Assembly (NCBI RefSeq): GCF_021155775.2
Contig: NC_060236.1
Span: 27,604,238-27,668,237 of the forward strand
Length of the DNA: 64,000 bases
From: Neodiprion pinetum
Taxonomy: Eukaryota; Arthropoda; Insecta; Hymenoptera; Diprionidae
Direction: 5' to 3'
Each line of letters starts with the position of its first letter. The first letter of the stretch is position 1. Below are positions 13,001 to 25,990 of the stretch, piece after piece. The position numbers and the translations under genes are program-made. The notes under the pieces were generated by a model. The model saw nothing but the letters and a program-made list of their open reading frames with translations, was not told where the DNA came from and searched no databases.

Positions 13001-16000
13001 ATCTTCTTCGTAATTTGAGGAACCTTCTTCCTCTTCCTCTTCCTCCTCTTCGTTCTCTTCAGCTGTTAAGTCGAATTAAAATTACAGTACAGACAGGAGA
13101 TTGCTAAGTAAAAATGCTGAAATGCTGAATTCAAATCAGCTTTTTGAAATATTTACCGTCGTCTTCTTCTTCCTCTTCATCGTCATCATCGTCTTGAACT
13201 TCATCCTCGTTATCGTCGGATGGATTGCTGTCAGAGTCGGAATCAGAGCTCATCAGGTCCTCCTATGGTTTTAAAACATTATTTAACATCAAGGCTAAAA
13301 ATTGAGGGAATAGACCAACATTAAAGAAAGGATGTTAATCTTACTGTTGTGTCACGTGCAGGATCGAATTCACCTTCTGCTTCTCGCATCGCTAAACTTT
13401 CCTCATCAATATCCATTGGTCTGTGAGGCCGAGAGGGCGGCTCCTCCGTGATGGCCGAGCCGTCCCTAGGGAAAAGTACACTACTTGATTATAAATACTG
13501 TACTAAAGCAAAGAGAATATATTTTTAAACAAACGAATGTGTAAAAATTCTGAACATCGATTCAAAGTTGTATTTCATATAGGATAAAAACAATGGTTGG
13601 ATTGATAAGTGCTTTTAAAACAATAAATACGACATCAATAGGCCTAAAGTAAATGGAAACAACTGAGGCATTGAAATTAGAGAATTATAATCGTCGAGAC
13701 ACAATTTTACCTCTCCAAAAGTTGGTCCATAATATCATCCAACGCAGCTTCGTCACCTTCTTCGTGAACATGACTTTCAGAAGTGGGTTCCAAGCTCTCG
13801 GCAGTTACAGAGATATCGTGTTCTGTGTTTTCGGCGTCTTCGTTCGGCTCTTCGCCAACGGCATGAGTAGCCTCAGAATTTGTGGTCCCAGTTTGTTCAC
13901 CGATTCCAGTTTCCTCTTGAGCATTTCTATTGTTCTTTGGTTTGCTGAATTTTGAACTAACAGCGCCAGGCATGGGCTGATTTATAATTCTGGATAGAGT
14001 TTCGAGCGGCTTTAAGGCGGCGTTAATAGTCCCAGCCATATTCGGACTAGAAAGATCGAGACTGTGAGGTATTTTTGCCAAATCAGTGACTATGCCCTTC
14101 TTCAGCATAATTCTAACGATGTTGTTGACGTTGCTGTACTGACTAAGTTTCAATGATGCTCTAAGATGAGTGTGAGCTGTAGGTGGACAGTTATCGATCA
14201 TAGTCGATATAAGCCCTATCAAAAGCTGAAGCTGAGCATGTTTCTCGGAGCTCTCAGGAAGCGCCAGAGATCGCGTAAGGGCGGCCTTCACCTCTGTTAC
14301 AAGCGTGGTTTGCGCATCTGGCGAATGATTACATGAAGCTAGAGCAGCGATGAGCATTCGTGCCATGCTGCTGCACTGTCTGTCACAAGTATTTTCCGGG
14401 AGCATTGGTAGCAGTTTGTCGAGAAGAAAAGCGAGGGCTGTCGTATCCTCGACGACGAGTTCGCTTTGTCCCGCGCGATACGTGTGCTCGGTGATGAGAT
14501 TTGCAACCGCACCGTATGAGCGTACAGCTTCGGCGAGCATTTTCAGTATTGCGGATTTTGGCAGTAGTGGTTTTTTCGCTTCCTCAGGCTCAACTTTACC
14601 GTTGTTACTGATATCCGCGTATATTTTCAATGGTGTTAATTGCGACACTTGATCGTCGTCGTCCAGAGCATCACAGTTAGCCGGTGTAGCACTACTGTTG
14701 CGAAGTATGTCTCGACGGGATGTCGAGGCTACACTCGTTGACGATGAGGTCGAATGAGGGGTTGTTTTTTTCTCCGGACTTCCGATTGGTGTCGACGACA
14801 TAGCCTCGTCCGCTATCACAGGCATTGGTTTGATCAGCGCGTTCAAAAGGTCTTGGATAACGCCGACCGAAACTTCTTCAACCATTGGCATAGCTGGTGA
14901 ATGAGTAGGTGGGAGCGCTTTGACGAGTAATCTGTTATCGACATCGTCACCTGGCGAGGAAACGCAAATTCATCATAATTTTTTTATCCCTCTGAACATG
15001 CAATTAAGTTGATCAAATATTCCTAATTCAATTGTGGATAACTTATTATTGGTGTGGTTGAAAATTAATTTTTTTTTTCAAACGGAATTACCGAACTTAC
15101 GTTTCAAGACATTGATATCGACTCTGAGAATATTCTCGCATACTTCTCTGTAGACTTCTGGATTACGACAGACGGCACTGCTGATTTGCCTCGTCATGTA
15201 TAATATTTCTTTATAAGCAGGTGGAATGTTGGTTAAAGTGCGAGCTCGAACAACCTGAAACAATAAGATTTACCAATCGTTAGGCAAAGGATTTATTCTT
15301 TGAAAATTCACAGATTTTCAAATTATCGTGATGCAATTTTTCCTCACCTTTTCCATTGCAAGACAGAGCGTTCGCGGTTCTTCCAAAGTGTGTCTAATCA
15401 GTAGAGTACTAAGGCTAATACAGCCGATAAAACTGCTTCCTTGTGTCATGTCGAGTAACAGTTTCACGCCACCTTCTCGGGCGAATACCTCAGCATTTCT
15501 ATAATCTCTAGTTAAACGTAGGCAGACTTTCATCAAGGCGTGCAAAGCGTCTCGATCGACCGGTATTGCCAGGAGTTTAACACACGCGCTGTAAATGAGT
15601 TCAATTAGTTATTATTTGTCTTCCGGTTTGTTTTGAATAAAAGAAACTGGCACATACCGAACAATGTTTGGCGCAACTGCAGGGTCTAGTCCCTGAACGA
15701 CGGCGTTACGTTTATCTTCTTCAGGACTGATAGCGGGACTTGGACAACCCTCGGTATCCATGTTTGATTCGGTAGTGGGATTGCCATCTTCTCCAGTGGA
15801 ATTTTTCAGTTTGAATTCCATCGTTATGGGTCTTCTGTTGTCGCTGTCTTCGTTCACTTGTGTCATGCATGAAAAAGTGATGAGATAACGACGCCTACCG
15901 CAAGTTATTCTAACGTTGGATTCTCCTGCCCGATAAGCATCGTTAATAGCACGGTTATTGATGGATGAGTACGGTGTCCACTTTCCGGTACTCAGGTCGA

Positions 16001-19000
16001 ACCATTTCCACGTTCGGTTTGTCACCTAACAAGTGAGGTGATGCGGTCAAACATCATGAAGTCTATTTCGAAGTAACTGAGGTATATGAAAAGCGTTACA
16101 AAAGCAAGTGTATTGCTTACCTTGTGCATGAGTTGTTTTCTCTGTGTAAGAACAGCGACTTTTTCAAGACGATCTATGAGTAGAAGTAGCGGCGCCAGCC
16201 ATTTTGGTGTCTTTATATTTGCTGCAGCAGCGTCCTTGTTTTCTTTGGAATTTTTATTTGATTTTGATTCGGTAAGCGGTCCTTCGCTGACTACCAATAG
16301 CTTCACAAGTTTCTCTGTGATGCCACATTCTGCCACTATTTGTGCGCAAGGTACGCGCATCTCTTGGAACGGTCCCTACAAGAAATGGAATTCAATCAAA
16401 ATGATCTAGAAGATAATTTGCAAAAACAAAAGCAGAAAAAGTGTAGAGAATTTTTCTCTGTTTCTATCTTGATTAATAAAGTGATCTGTCGTTTCAAACC
16501 TACCTCAAAGAATAAAGTATACAGGTATATGCGACCGGCAACCTTGCTAGCTTCTTCGCACTCAATTAGTCGCGTTCCATTATTTTCCCCACCATTTTCG
16601 GCGATATCGATCAGGAAGTCAACCAAATCTGCGATCTAGAGAGAACATAAACCGTAAAAAAATGTATCCAAAATTATGCAAGTTATATTTGTTATAAATT
16701 TGATGTTTATTAAACTTACTTCTCTAATCAGTTGACGTAGAGTGCCATCGCGCCATTCATCACCGTTTCGTTTCGTAATGGTAACCAGGAGATCACAGAT
16801 CCGATAGACAGTGTCTGGCATGAGATCCAGTAAGTTTAAGCACTGTTCCAGTGTGCTGTGAGTAAATTCGTCGATACTTTTACTCGGTGATGATTCTTTC
16901 ACAGGTTCTTCTGGGCCGACATATTTTCGAGGATCTGTATCCCCGAGAGACATTGCTATAGCGTGCATTATTTGGTCGTCATCCACTAATTCTAGATCCA
17001 TTATCAAACCTTGTCCACTAGCATCTCCAGCAGGAGCGTCCTGAAAATATAGGATATCAGTTAAGGCAATAGTCGTATAATCGTGAAAAGGCAAAAGCAG
17101 AATCCTTCTAGTTTTCTACTTATAATTGTTAATTTAATTACGTGAAATCAACTCACCGTTCTACGCAAAGTCGCCGGATTTGTGAGAAGGTAATCTGTGG
17201 CTTGTTCGACATTAAGAGTATGCAACAAGGCCTCGATGCAGTGAGCTCTGCTGAATCCCATATCCATCAGTTGACGCAAGTGTTGAGGATTAACATCTGC
17301 TTCAGGCTCTTCTCGACGCTCCGTTGTTGAAGCTGTTACAGTGTTTACAGAACTACTGGCTCCAGTGGTGCCTGCTGCAGTCGAGGTACTCTCTACACCT
17401 TCTTCTTTTTCAGCACGTTCCTGTGCGAGATGTTGAGAATGATATGAATTCGAAAACCAGATATTTAACAATTTTTTCCTTTTGGCAACCAATATTACAG
17501 AGAACTGATCAATACAGTTGCAAAAGAACTTACCTTGATGATTTTTTCGCCACGAAGAATGTGACGAAGAATAGAAAGAATCGATTCGGTCATGCGTGCT
17601 CCATAATTTTTTAATGGTTTTTTACCCCACATAAGCATTACAGCTTCGAATGCTTTCTGTAAATGGAGGTAGAAAAAATGATGGAATTAGATACTCGTTG
17701 GAATGAAACGAACAGGTGCTAGTCACGTTAAGTGAAATACCAAATAAAATAGTCTGATAGTATTATAATAGTACCTTGTGGATGTCGGTGAGATATTTTA
17801 TAGGATCGAACGTTTCGTAAACTCTGTAAACTCCAATATTTTTGGAGGAAACTGCATGTGGTGAATCTAGTATGGCTTTTGGGTTGACCATTTTTTCCAG
17901 GAGCATCAGCCAGGCGTCTAAAAATTCGCCAGTTCCATCAGGGAGATTGGGATGCTCCAATCCTTCAGACAAGGGAAATTGCCCTCCGCCCGACAATGCC
18001 CAATGAAATGTACTGTGAGTGGATGAAAATTACAAAACAATACAATATCGACGAAAAAACTAATACATTCAAGTATCGTATAAAATTCCATAACGTACGC
18101 AAAGAACGCTGCCTGGCCTCCAGAGTGAACAAACGTTTGAAGCATCAAATGATATGGATGTCTTTTTTCATCGAATAACATCGGCGAAGTAAATCCGACG
18201 GAACAAATGAGAAATGTAAGCCGAAATTTGGGAATTGGAGAAGGTGGAAGCTTGTCCCATGATAATCCACGAGTCAGCAAGCCATTCAGCGCTTTAGCGA
18301 CACTGCGAGCTGCTTGAGACGGCAGAGATGGAGTCATAGGAAGCTGCTGACCCCTTCGTTGTCTTATCGGTGATCCAACGCACAGCTAGAAATCAATTCC
18401 ACGATGTTGTAAATTAAAAACACAGAAAATTTCAGGAACTAAAATTAAAAATAGAATTCAGCTCTCAAGTAAAAAATAATCGTCTAATTGAACGCTGCCG
18501 CACCTTTACAAGAAGGCCAAATAACTCGGCTAAGGCTCTTCCGAGACGTGATGAAGCCCCGAGCAAAGGTTTGATGTACTTTAATTGATGAGTACTTGGT
18601 GATGTTCTGCCAGTTACGCTGCTTGGCTTGTCGTCGACCTGTTAGATTTTTAGAACAAGAGAATACAGATATAGATTACTTTATTTCAATGCAAATGCTT
18701 TGTAAAATTATTGAAATCCTTGATTTTTTTCTTAATTTTAATGAAGTAATTATTATTTCACAATTATTCTAGTAGTCGAATAACGAGCAAAAAAACAGCT
18801 CAAGGATAAAAATTCAGAACCTATTATCAATCAACGAACCCTTAGCGCAATTAATTCCTGAGTTTTGATTACCTCCATCGATACTGGCGGTGGATCTGTA
18901 CTCAATGCTTCCATAGCGGTCGTCATTCCGTTGCTACCCATATCAGACGAGGTAGTGGCAGCCCATGAGGACGATGGTTCGCCCTCAGTCTGTTTAACAA

Positions 19001-22000
19001 GTGAATGGAAAATTACATCAATAACAATTATTGAATGAACGATGTGTAACTTGACCAAATTTTATACTCCTAGATTCAAAATATCTCACCCTAAGTTCCA
19101 GGGGTACTAATTTGTCCATATCTTCTTTCCCAAAATCACAACCTGCAGGAATGATGTCGTCACTGCAGAGCGCCAATAGGAGTGTACTTTCCCATACAAG
19201 TGAGGTGTATAATTCGGACAGGCCTTTGAGGACAGTCAACCCAAGATCAGATCCCCAATGATTCATTGAAAGGTTACGTATTTCACTTTGGCCGGTTCGG
19301 CAGACGTGAACAAACATGACAACGTAGCCGTGAGCCGCGTTCATGGCGTGAAGTAGAGGCGTAGCCTGATCGCTGGTAAAAGCAGTCTCTAAATTAGGAG
19401 CTGAAGCTAATTCGTGTAGAAGAACCGACCCTCCAGGGGATTCCATGTGACAATGAAGCGGTTTTAGAAGATTCAAGACTTCATTGAGTTGGGACAATCC
19501 TGTTTTGAGTACCAAAGGCTCGTGTGCCAAATTCTGTAAAACAAAAATCAATTGAACATAGTTCTAAGTTTGTAACGTCACTGTAAAAGAATTTACCAAA
19601 TCTTGGAACTAACCAGAATGCTTTTGCAAACCGAAGCCACAGCCTGCGCCGCCTGAGCAACTGGATAGTCGACTGGAAGATTTGGCAATCCCAGGATAGA
19701 CAGAAGTGGGACCAGTCCTTTTTGGGCTACGAATTCTCGGCAGTGATCGTCAGTCGAGTTGTTGCTCAGTATGGCATCGACGAATTTCATCACATTGTGA
19801 ATATAGTCGACTAAAGCTATCGGTGTTTTTTCCCGTGGTTGAGGTGGTGGTCCAGGCTGAGCGGGAGACGGAGATGGCTGCTCTTCGCGTTGAGGATGCG
19901 AACTAGTGCTTGCTTCTTCCTCATCTTCGTCTTCTTCGTCGCTGCTACTTCCACCCCCTCCTCCGGCGCCGCCACTTCCATCGCCGACACCAACACCGAC
20001 AGATTGTCCTGAGGACTGACGATTGCTCGAACTCGAGCTCGACGGTGAGTTTTCGGACTTGCTTGCCGCACGCCAACAAACGTAGCGAGGATCACAACCC
20101 AAAAGGCAAAGTTCTTCTAGAAGCTGGTGATTTTTAAGGGACATAAATACATGAGTTAGAAAGTTATGCTCGATCCAAAGTGTTACATTTCGTGATGAAA
20201 AGTATTTGAAATTACGTGTGTAATACCTTGATAATCGCAGCCGTAGCGTCGACTTTGAGACTAGGCTGATGCCTCATCAATTCATCCATAGCATTACCGA
20301 GATTGGAAGCTGTGTCACCGAGCGGATCGGCGCTTCGTCTACGTCGCATTGCAGAGAGATAAACAGGGGAAAGAAGGACTTTGAACAGACGTTCAAACGG
20401 CCGACACTTTACGAAAGACTCTAATCCTCGTTGATTTAAACATAATGCACTAAACACATTGGGCAAAGATCCCAATACTTCTCTGGTTGCAGGTACCTGT
20501 TGATACAAGTAAAATGTAAGAGCGAAATTCAAAGACAAGGGAAAGTATGAAGTGTATCGAACAATAAATTCACTTACATCTTTGATTAGCAGAGCATGCA
20601 GAACGACATCAGTAAGGCCGTTGTCCTGCAGGGAAGACAGTAGCGAAGGTTCTTGAAAAACGTAAACTGTAACAACATCCGTAGCAAGTAAAAATAGGGA
20701 AGGTCCGTAGTAGTCGGAGTTGCTAATAATGTGTTTCAATGAGGCTGGCAAAGTCCCTTCCATTACGTGACGTATACTGTCAGTGAATGCTGGATCTTGA
20801 ATAGCTTTCTTCAGAAAATTGAGCATAGACTTGAGAAGTGCTGCCCTTTGTGGAAGGCAGGTTTTCCCTGTCTTAGCTCCCGAGTAATCGGGCAAAGGTT
20901 CACGTTTGTCCTCTACTTTCGAGGCAGCATTTTCATCCTCGGAAAATTCCATCAGGTTCAACGATTCCTCACGGTCATCGAAGGTCTCGTTCATTTGGGG
21001 GGCTGTGGGAGGGTTTGAGTCATCGTCCACCTCTGCAGGCCTATCGGCAGGCGATTGCTGCTGTTGCTGTTGATTTTCTTGATTCGATTGCTGCTGAGGT
21101 TCAATTTCGAAAGGCTGTTCCTTTCTGCAGACGTTCACTTCCATATCCAATCGATTTATAAAACTAACCAGGCCTCCGTGGGCTTGGAACCCTTGCATGT
21201 CGATGTTTGTTATCAAATCTATAACTCGCACAGCTCGTGTGACGAACTGTAAATAGAGAAAATAATGGAACAGTAAATCATTAAAGGCTTTTATTTGGGT
21301 AGAAAAGTAGAGAGAAGCTTTCCGTGCCATTAAATTCGTTAAACCTTTTGCTTTAACACTCACTGTAATGTGTTCAAGCTCGCTTCCCGGCCAGTTGATA
21401 ACTTTCAGAAGACTTTCCATCATTCCGCAACTGACCAAAGCTTCTCCACCAGCTTCATAACTGGCAAGATGATAAAGAAAGCTGAACAAAGCTGTGGCTA
21501 GGGGAAGTGGAAAGGGTTGTCCATCGGGTTGTGGCGATGTCAAAGTAGAAATACAAGTTCGCACGAGCACAGGTAGAAAACCATGATACGAACTTGCACC
21601 GGTAACATCTATTATCATGTTCAAACGAGAACCTGGTTTCCTTCATTCAAGAAAAACAAAAAAAAACGATGTTTAGTACCACAGTGGATAATTCGTAAAA
21701 GATAACAAACCAAAAGACACAAAGGTACTCACTTTGGGAAATGTGGATTACGATCTAGATGTATAATGCTAGTTAATGTCCGTAGGGCTGCGGCACGAAT
21801 TTCTACAAGGTGAGCATGAGGGAGCTCCAGAAGTTCGACCAGCTCTTCTAACAAGCCAGCGTGCAATAAACTGTGAGCATTTTCTTGGAGAGCGTTACTA
21901 TATACAAGTACAGAGAGCGCTTGTAATCTTGCCTGAACACATTGCAAACGTCTTCGATAATCTGAGAAACTGTGTGCCAATCTGATATGAGTTAACAAGG

Positions 22001-23923
22001 CCATCTGAAAAGTGAACACATGAATTTTGTGAAACTTTATTGACATAAAAAGCGAGCACAAAATTATTGAAGAAGTATATAAGTGATCGATCAGTTAAAA
22101 TGATACAAGTAGTTTAAGCCAATACCAACCTGTCGTTCTTGAGGAACATTGTACGATTTTAATAAATCGTTCATTATTTGTGCCGGAGTTTTACGGAGTT
22201 TGTCGACACCCTCGATATGGATATAAGTGACCAAATTTGTCTGACCACTCTTCTTGTTACTTGATCCTCCGCTGGCACTTCCGCTACTTGACATGGCTGG
22301 TTCTGTTGCCATCGTTGTTGTTGTTGTTGTTGTCGTTGCTGTCGTTGTTGCTGACGTTGTTGTAAATACGATTGGATTTTCGGCGTAAAACTCAAAGTGC
22401 AGAGTAGTCGCACTAGCAGGAAATGGCTGTTTATCAATTTGAAAATATTATTATATCAGCTTTGTAAATAGCAAGTTGAATTGGAGTTTGAGATAATTCG
22501 ATTAAATTTGGAGTTGGTGATATTTGAATTTCTCTCATAAATGTTATCTTCTACAACTATGAATGAAAAAAATCCGAATGAAAATTCAAATGAAAAACTG
22601 TTTTACCTTCTCCGGCTGTTCTTTGCAGCAGTCAGCAAGGCCAAATCCATTCTCTTTTCCACCCCAGCTCTGAAAGGTTATAATATAACACTAAATAACG
22701 AACCAGTTCAATACATACGTGTTAAAATGCTAGAAAGAATGTTAAAAAATTACTCAAAACCTACAGAACCAATTTGTATAAATCCATACCTTACATGAAT
22801 TATATATTTATAAAACAAACTTGAATTTCGCAGCAAATAAAAATAGAAAAAGTAATGTTTCTTACCTCAGCCAAGTGATTCAAACGGCTGAGTAAAGCTT
22901 GACGTTTGTCGCTATTTAAACGAGTAATAAAATTACTACGTTTACTAAACATGTAGAGAAGATTCAACACGCCGAGGACAACATGCATGTCGCAACTCGA
23001 CAATAATGTAACTAGATGTTCCATACTATTGTACAAATGTCGTGAAAAAGAGTGCTCGATCAGGAGGGTGGTGAAGTGTAGTACCCAGAGAAGCAGTTCT
23101 TTTGCCTGTAAAAAAAGAGCAATTTGTAATTTTACATGTTACTTAAATATAGCATGAAAACCGTACATGCCTTTTATTATATGTGAGTAATAATTATGCA
23201 GATTTCAAACTCCTAGGAAAACCACGCCTTAATTCGGATTATAACTTGTAAAAAAAAATAAAACAATTTCTTATACTTGAAGGATTTAAATTCGAACCAA
23301 ATAATTTAAATCTATATCAAGCTTCAGGCAAATTATTCCAAATTTTGTTTCAAATCAGACATGAATAAATACTAAAATCTGTAAGTTATCAAGACGTTCC
23401 TTTTGCAGTGCATGTATTTATTCACTTACTCATCTATTTAATTTTTTATGAAAACCCGCTGACCGTATCAATATTCGATCTGTATTAGTAGATTTTATTG
23501 TTTCTGTTCTTCATACCTCTCTGTTTTGAGGAAGATCGCATGCGAGTTCCCATTGGTTATCGGGTGATCTAGCTGCGGCTTCTTCAAGAATACTGTCACT
23601 CAGGTCTAATACATCGATCCAATGGAACAATTCGCACTTTCCGAATGTCCAGGCATCTATTTGCTTCAGTTCTTCTAGCAATTCGGCGTGCGAACACGAA
23701 CGCAACTTGCTTATCAGCGCCTGACATTCGGCAGGCTGAAAATATCCAAGAATATTCATATGATTTCAAAAAAGGTTACATTGATCAGTCGCCTAAGTAA
23801 GTCAAAATTCCTTTGTACAAAAGAATTAGAGGTCGTCAGAGTTTTTCAAGTTCATTTCATAATTAATCCATTGCTTACCACTTCGGAAGTGCATTTTTTC
23901 AATCTACAACGATCAATCTTCAT
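5198..23923 (-). CDS. HUWE1: HUWE1, giant HECT-type E3 ubiquitin ligase (complete, many exons)
   Basis: HUWE1 transfers ubiquitin from an E2 to many substrates (histones, MCL1, p53 and DNA-repair factors in mammals) through a C-terminal HECT domain. Coding starts with a tiny exon at 23923-23879 (MKIDRCRLKKCTSEV), which splices in phase 0 to 23735-23517 (PAECQALI...). The family domains follow in order: armadillo-type DUF908/DUF913 (about 23.7-18.0 kb), UBA (17157-17420 exon), a UIM-like segment (MHAIAMSLGD, near 16.96 kb), WWE (15658-16025 exon), acidic stretches (13.0-13.25 kb), the DUF4414 ubiquitin-binding repeats (10.3-10.64 kb) and HECT (from about 7.1 kb). The last exons are 6173-6040, 5939-5774, 5698-5508 and 5300-5198. 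The end reads HECSEGFGFA and stop. Introns are short, with GT-AG ends at every site checked. No frameshift was seen. A 5' UTR intron is indicated by an acceptor near 23957. The identification is very secure. I did not sum every exon. Confidence 0.98.
10290..10640 (-). other. HUWE1: DUF4414 / ubiquitin-binding motif repeats of HUWE1
   Basis: Two copies of the helix-leucine-proline-helix motif are visible on the minus strand. One reads VNPEFLAALPPAIQEEVLAQ (about 10.3-10.37 kb). The other reads GVDPSFLAALPEDMREEV (about 10.55-10.6 kb), in the exon before it in the mRNA. In mammalian HUWE1 this region binds ubiquitin. A third, weaker copy (ISVLPPDLAQEAQSLRRDWE) is in the next exon near 9.9 kb. 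Confidence 0.88.
15658..16025 (-). other. HUWE1: WWE-domain exon of HUWE1
   Basis: The exon is bounded by an acceptor (GTTAG) at 16026-16027 and a donor (CG then GTATGTG) at 15657. It encodes TNRTWKWFDLSTGKWTPY and GESNVRITCGRRRYLITF, the Trp-Trp-Phe core and the basic strand of a WWE fold. WWE domains bind poly-ADP-ribose or mediate contacts in ubiquitin ligases. An acidic, low-complexity segment follows it. Confidence 0.93.
17157..17420 (-). other. HUWE1: UBA-domain exon of HUWE1
   Basis: The exon encodes a Ser/Thr-rich linker followed by NPQHLRQLMDMGFSRAHCIE and EQATDYLLTNP. The MGF loop and the C-terminal ATDYLL helix are the signature of a ubiquitin-associated domain. The UIM-like MHAIAMSLGD is in the next exon, as in other HUWE1 proteins. 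Confidence 0.93.
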
Positions 23924-25700
23924 TTTGAAAGATGTTTTCCGTGTGAATGTTATTTATCTGGAAATAAAGACAAGCAGTTTATTAAAAACCTAGCTCGTCG
24001 TTGACAAAAAATAAATCCACTCCCAAATCATCGTCACTTTATTTCTCCGATGTAAAAATAGCTGTCTAAATGCAGCAAAGCCTTACTTTAAAAATTACGA
24101 CTTTATTAGTAGCTAAAGAATCGTATCCAGCTTTTTGCTCAAGAATGCTATCCTGCATAAATTTGTAAAAAATATTCACACTACAACAAAAAATTTTCGT
24201 CTAAACAAACTTTCTTTTCGATAATCAGAGTTGATATCACTGTACTCTTGCTTCCATGTTTCATTGTCATCAAAGGTTAAAATTATTTTTAAATCATAAG
24301 ATGATGAAACAAACCGTTGCGCAGTAATCAGAAAAACTTAAGAAACAGACTTTTGCAATTTACTATGACTTCCAATAGCATGTTTGAACTCTTATTCATT
24401 GCCACAGACTAAAGATGAAAAAGAAAGTTCCTGAACATTCTACAAGCCAGATAAAATTCAAACAAAGCACAATTCTTTAGTGTAACCTAGAGCACCCCTC
24501 AAGGCCGTTCTTCATTGTATAAATACTTAAAATAACATGTAATAAGAATGACAAAAGCTACAAAAGTAATCACACAAACCGATCACCGTCACTGACTGAA
24601 AAGTTTGACGTTGCGGTTATGCTGAATCGGTGTTCCGTCTTGAGAGGCGTCGAAAGAAAAGAGTTTGATTAAAAAAATGGTTGAAAAATGGTTGCAAGGG
24701 GGTTGAAATGGCAGTGAGCCTAATTTACGGTACTTGATTCTGCACAGTCATTGATTATCGAATCATAACCTATCAGGAAAGTGAGCTGTTCACAGTCAAG
24801 ATAGATAGCATACATAAGGACACGTACAACAACAAAGGTATAAGAATAGCCAAAATTTGAAAGCTTCATCACCCAGTATTAAAAATTTGAAAGTAATAGT
24901 CTCAAGTTACGAGCATCGATAACGAAAACTAACTCATTGTCCACTGCAATGAAAATATAGGCGATAAATAAAGACGCGGGGCACATGCAGCAGGCTAAAA
25001 AATGCACATATGTACGCGACACGATAGCACACATACACGCAAAAATACACACTCACACATAGAACGCAGATAACGGACGAGAATGAAGTGAGCAACGAGG
25101 AAACGACAAACAAATGTTGTAGAAGGAAAGTTCGTTTTCGATTTACTAAAAAAACAAAGAAAAGAATAGTAGAGTGAAGAGAAAGAGAATAAAGGGGGCA
25201 AAAATGTAATCGTAATATGGAATGATCAGCGTTCAGAACGGAGGACAAGAAATATACGCGAGGCAAAGGCAGTGAGGCAAGTAGCGGATAATCGTCGCAT
25301 TTACTTACTTATTGTAGATTATCGTGCGAATTCTGAATCAGTATGTTCAAAGTTTTGGAACGATGGTGTTTAACGATCTTCTTCGAAAAGTTTTCACCGA
25401 TGGCAGTGCTGCACTTGTCGAGAATAGGTTGACGATACGGTGCAGCAGGCATCGCGCCGCTACCGCATTGGTTATAACGTAGGTTTGTGTGTATTAAATG
25501 TGAAAATCACTTTTCTTTTATCTCTGTCTTTTCCTACCTTCTGAAAATAATCGGTAAATACCAGTTATATATCGTCGATTAATATCAAATTGTTGGTACG
25601 GACGAAGTAACAGGCGACTTCGCCTCTTTGTAGGGAATAAATTTTTTTTTTTTCCGTCCTCTTCTATTCCCTCCGCATTTTTTACTCTCTCACTCTCTCG

Positions 25701-25738
<38 letters not shown>

Positions 25739-25990
25739 CTCTCCACAGATCGTTTATTATAAACAAATGTTACCAACACAAAATCACGCAAGGATTGTCT
25801 ATTAATCCTTGAACGAACTCTCCATGGATTAAAAACGAATGAAAACAAATATATTTTTAGTGCGCGAAATAGCAGGCGAGTTTATTGTAGTTATTCGATT
25901 GTTCGCTCTGCTACTAGTCCGCGGATGTGTTGCTCAGCGCCAATCGTACCACTAGCGCCAGTCGCCGCCATTTTGGTTACGAACTGGAGC
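23924..25990 (-). promoter_or_regulatory. HUWE1 5' leader and probable promoter
   Basis: Non-coding. A minus-strand acceptor (TTTATTTCCAG) near 23957 lies just before the HUWE1 start, and a strong donor (AATAA then GTAAGTAAATG) lies near 25309. A 5' UTR exon with an intron of about 1.35 kb is therefore likely. A GCCGCCATTTTGG at 25964-25976 matches the YY1/Pho-type consensus often found near housekeeping start sites. The transcription start itself is not determined. Confidence 0.45.
25683..25743. repeat. CT/GA microsatellite
   Basis: An imperfect then near-perfect (CT)n run lies within the probable HUWE1 promoter region. GAGA-type repeats can act as regulatory sites in insects, but this one may simply be a microsatellite. 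Confidence 0.85.

Noticed and set aside
25518..25766. Minus-strand Arg/Glu-rich frame
   Set aside because: It is generated by the CT/GA microsatellite.
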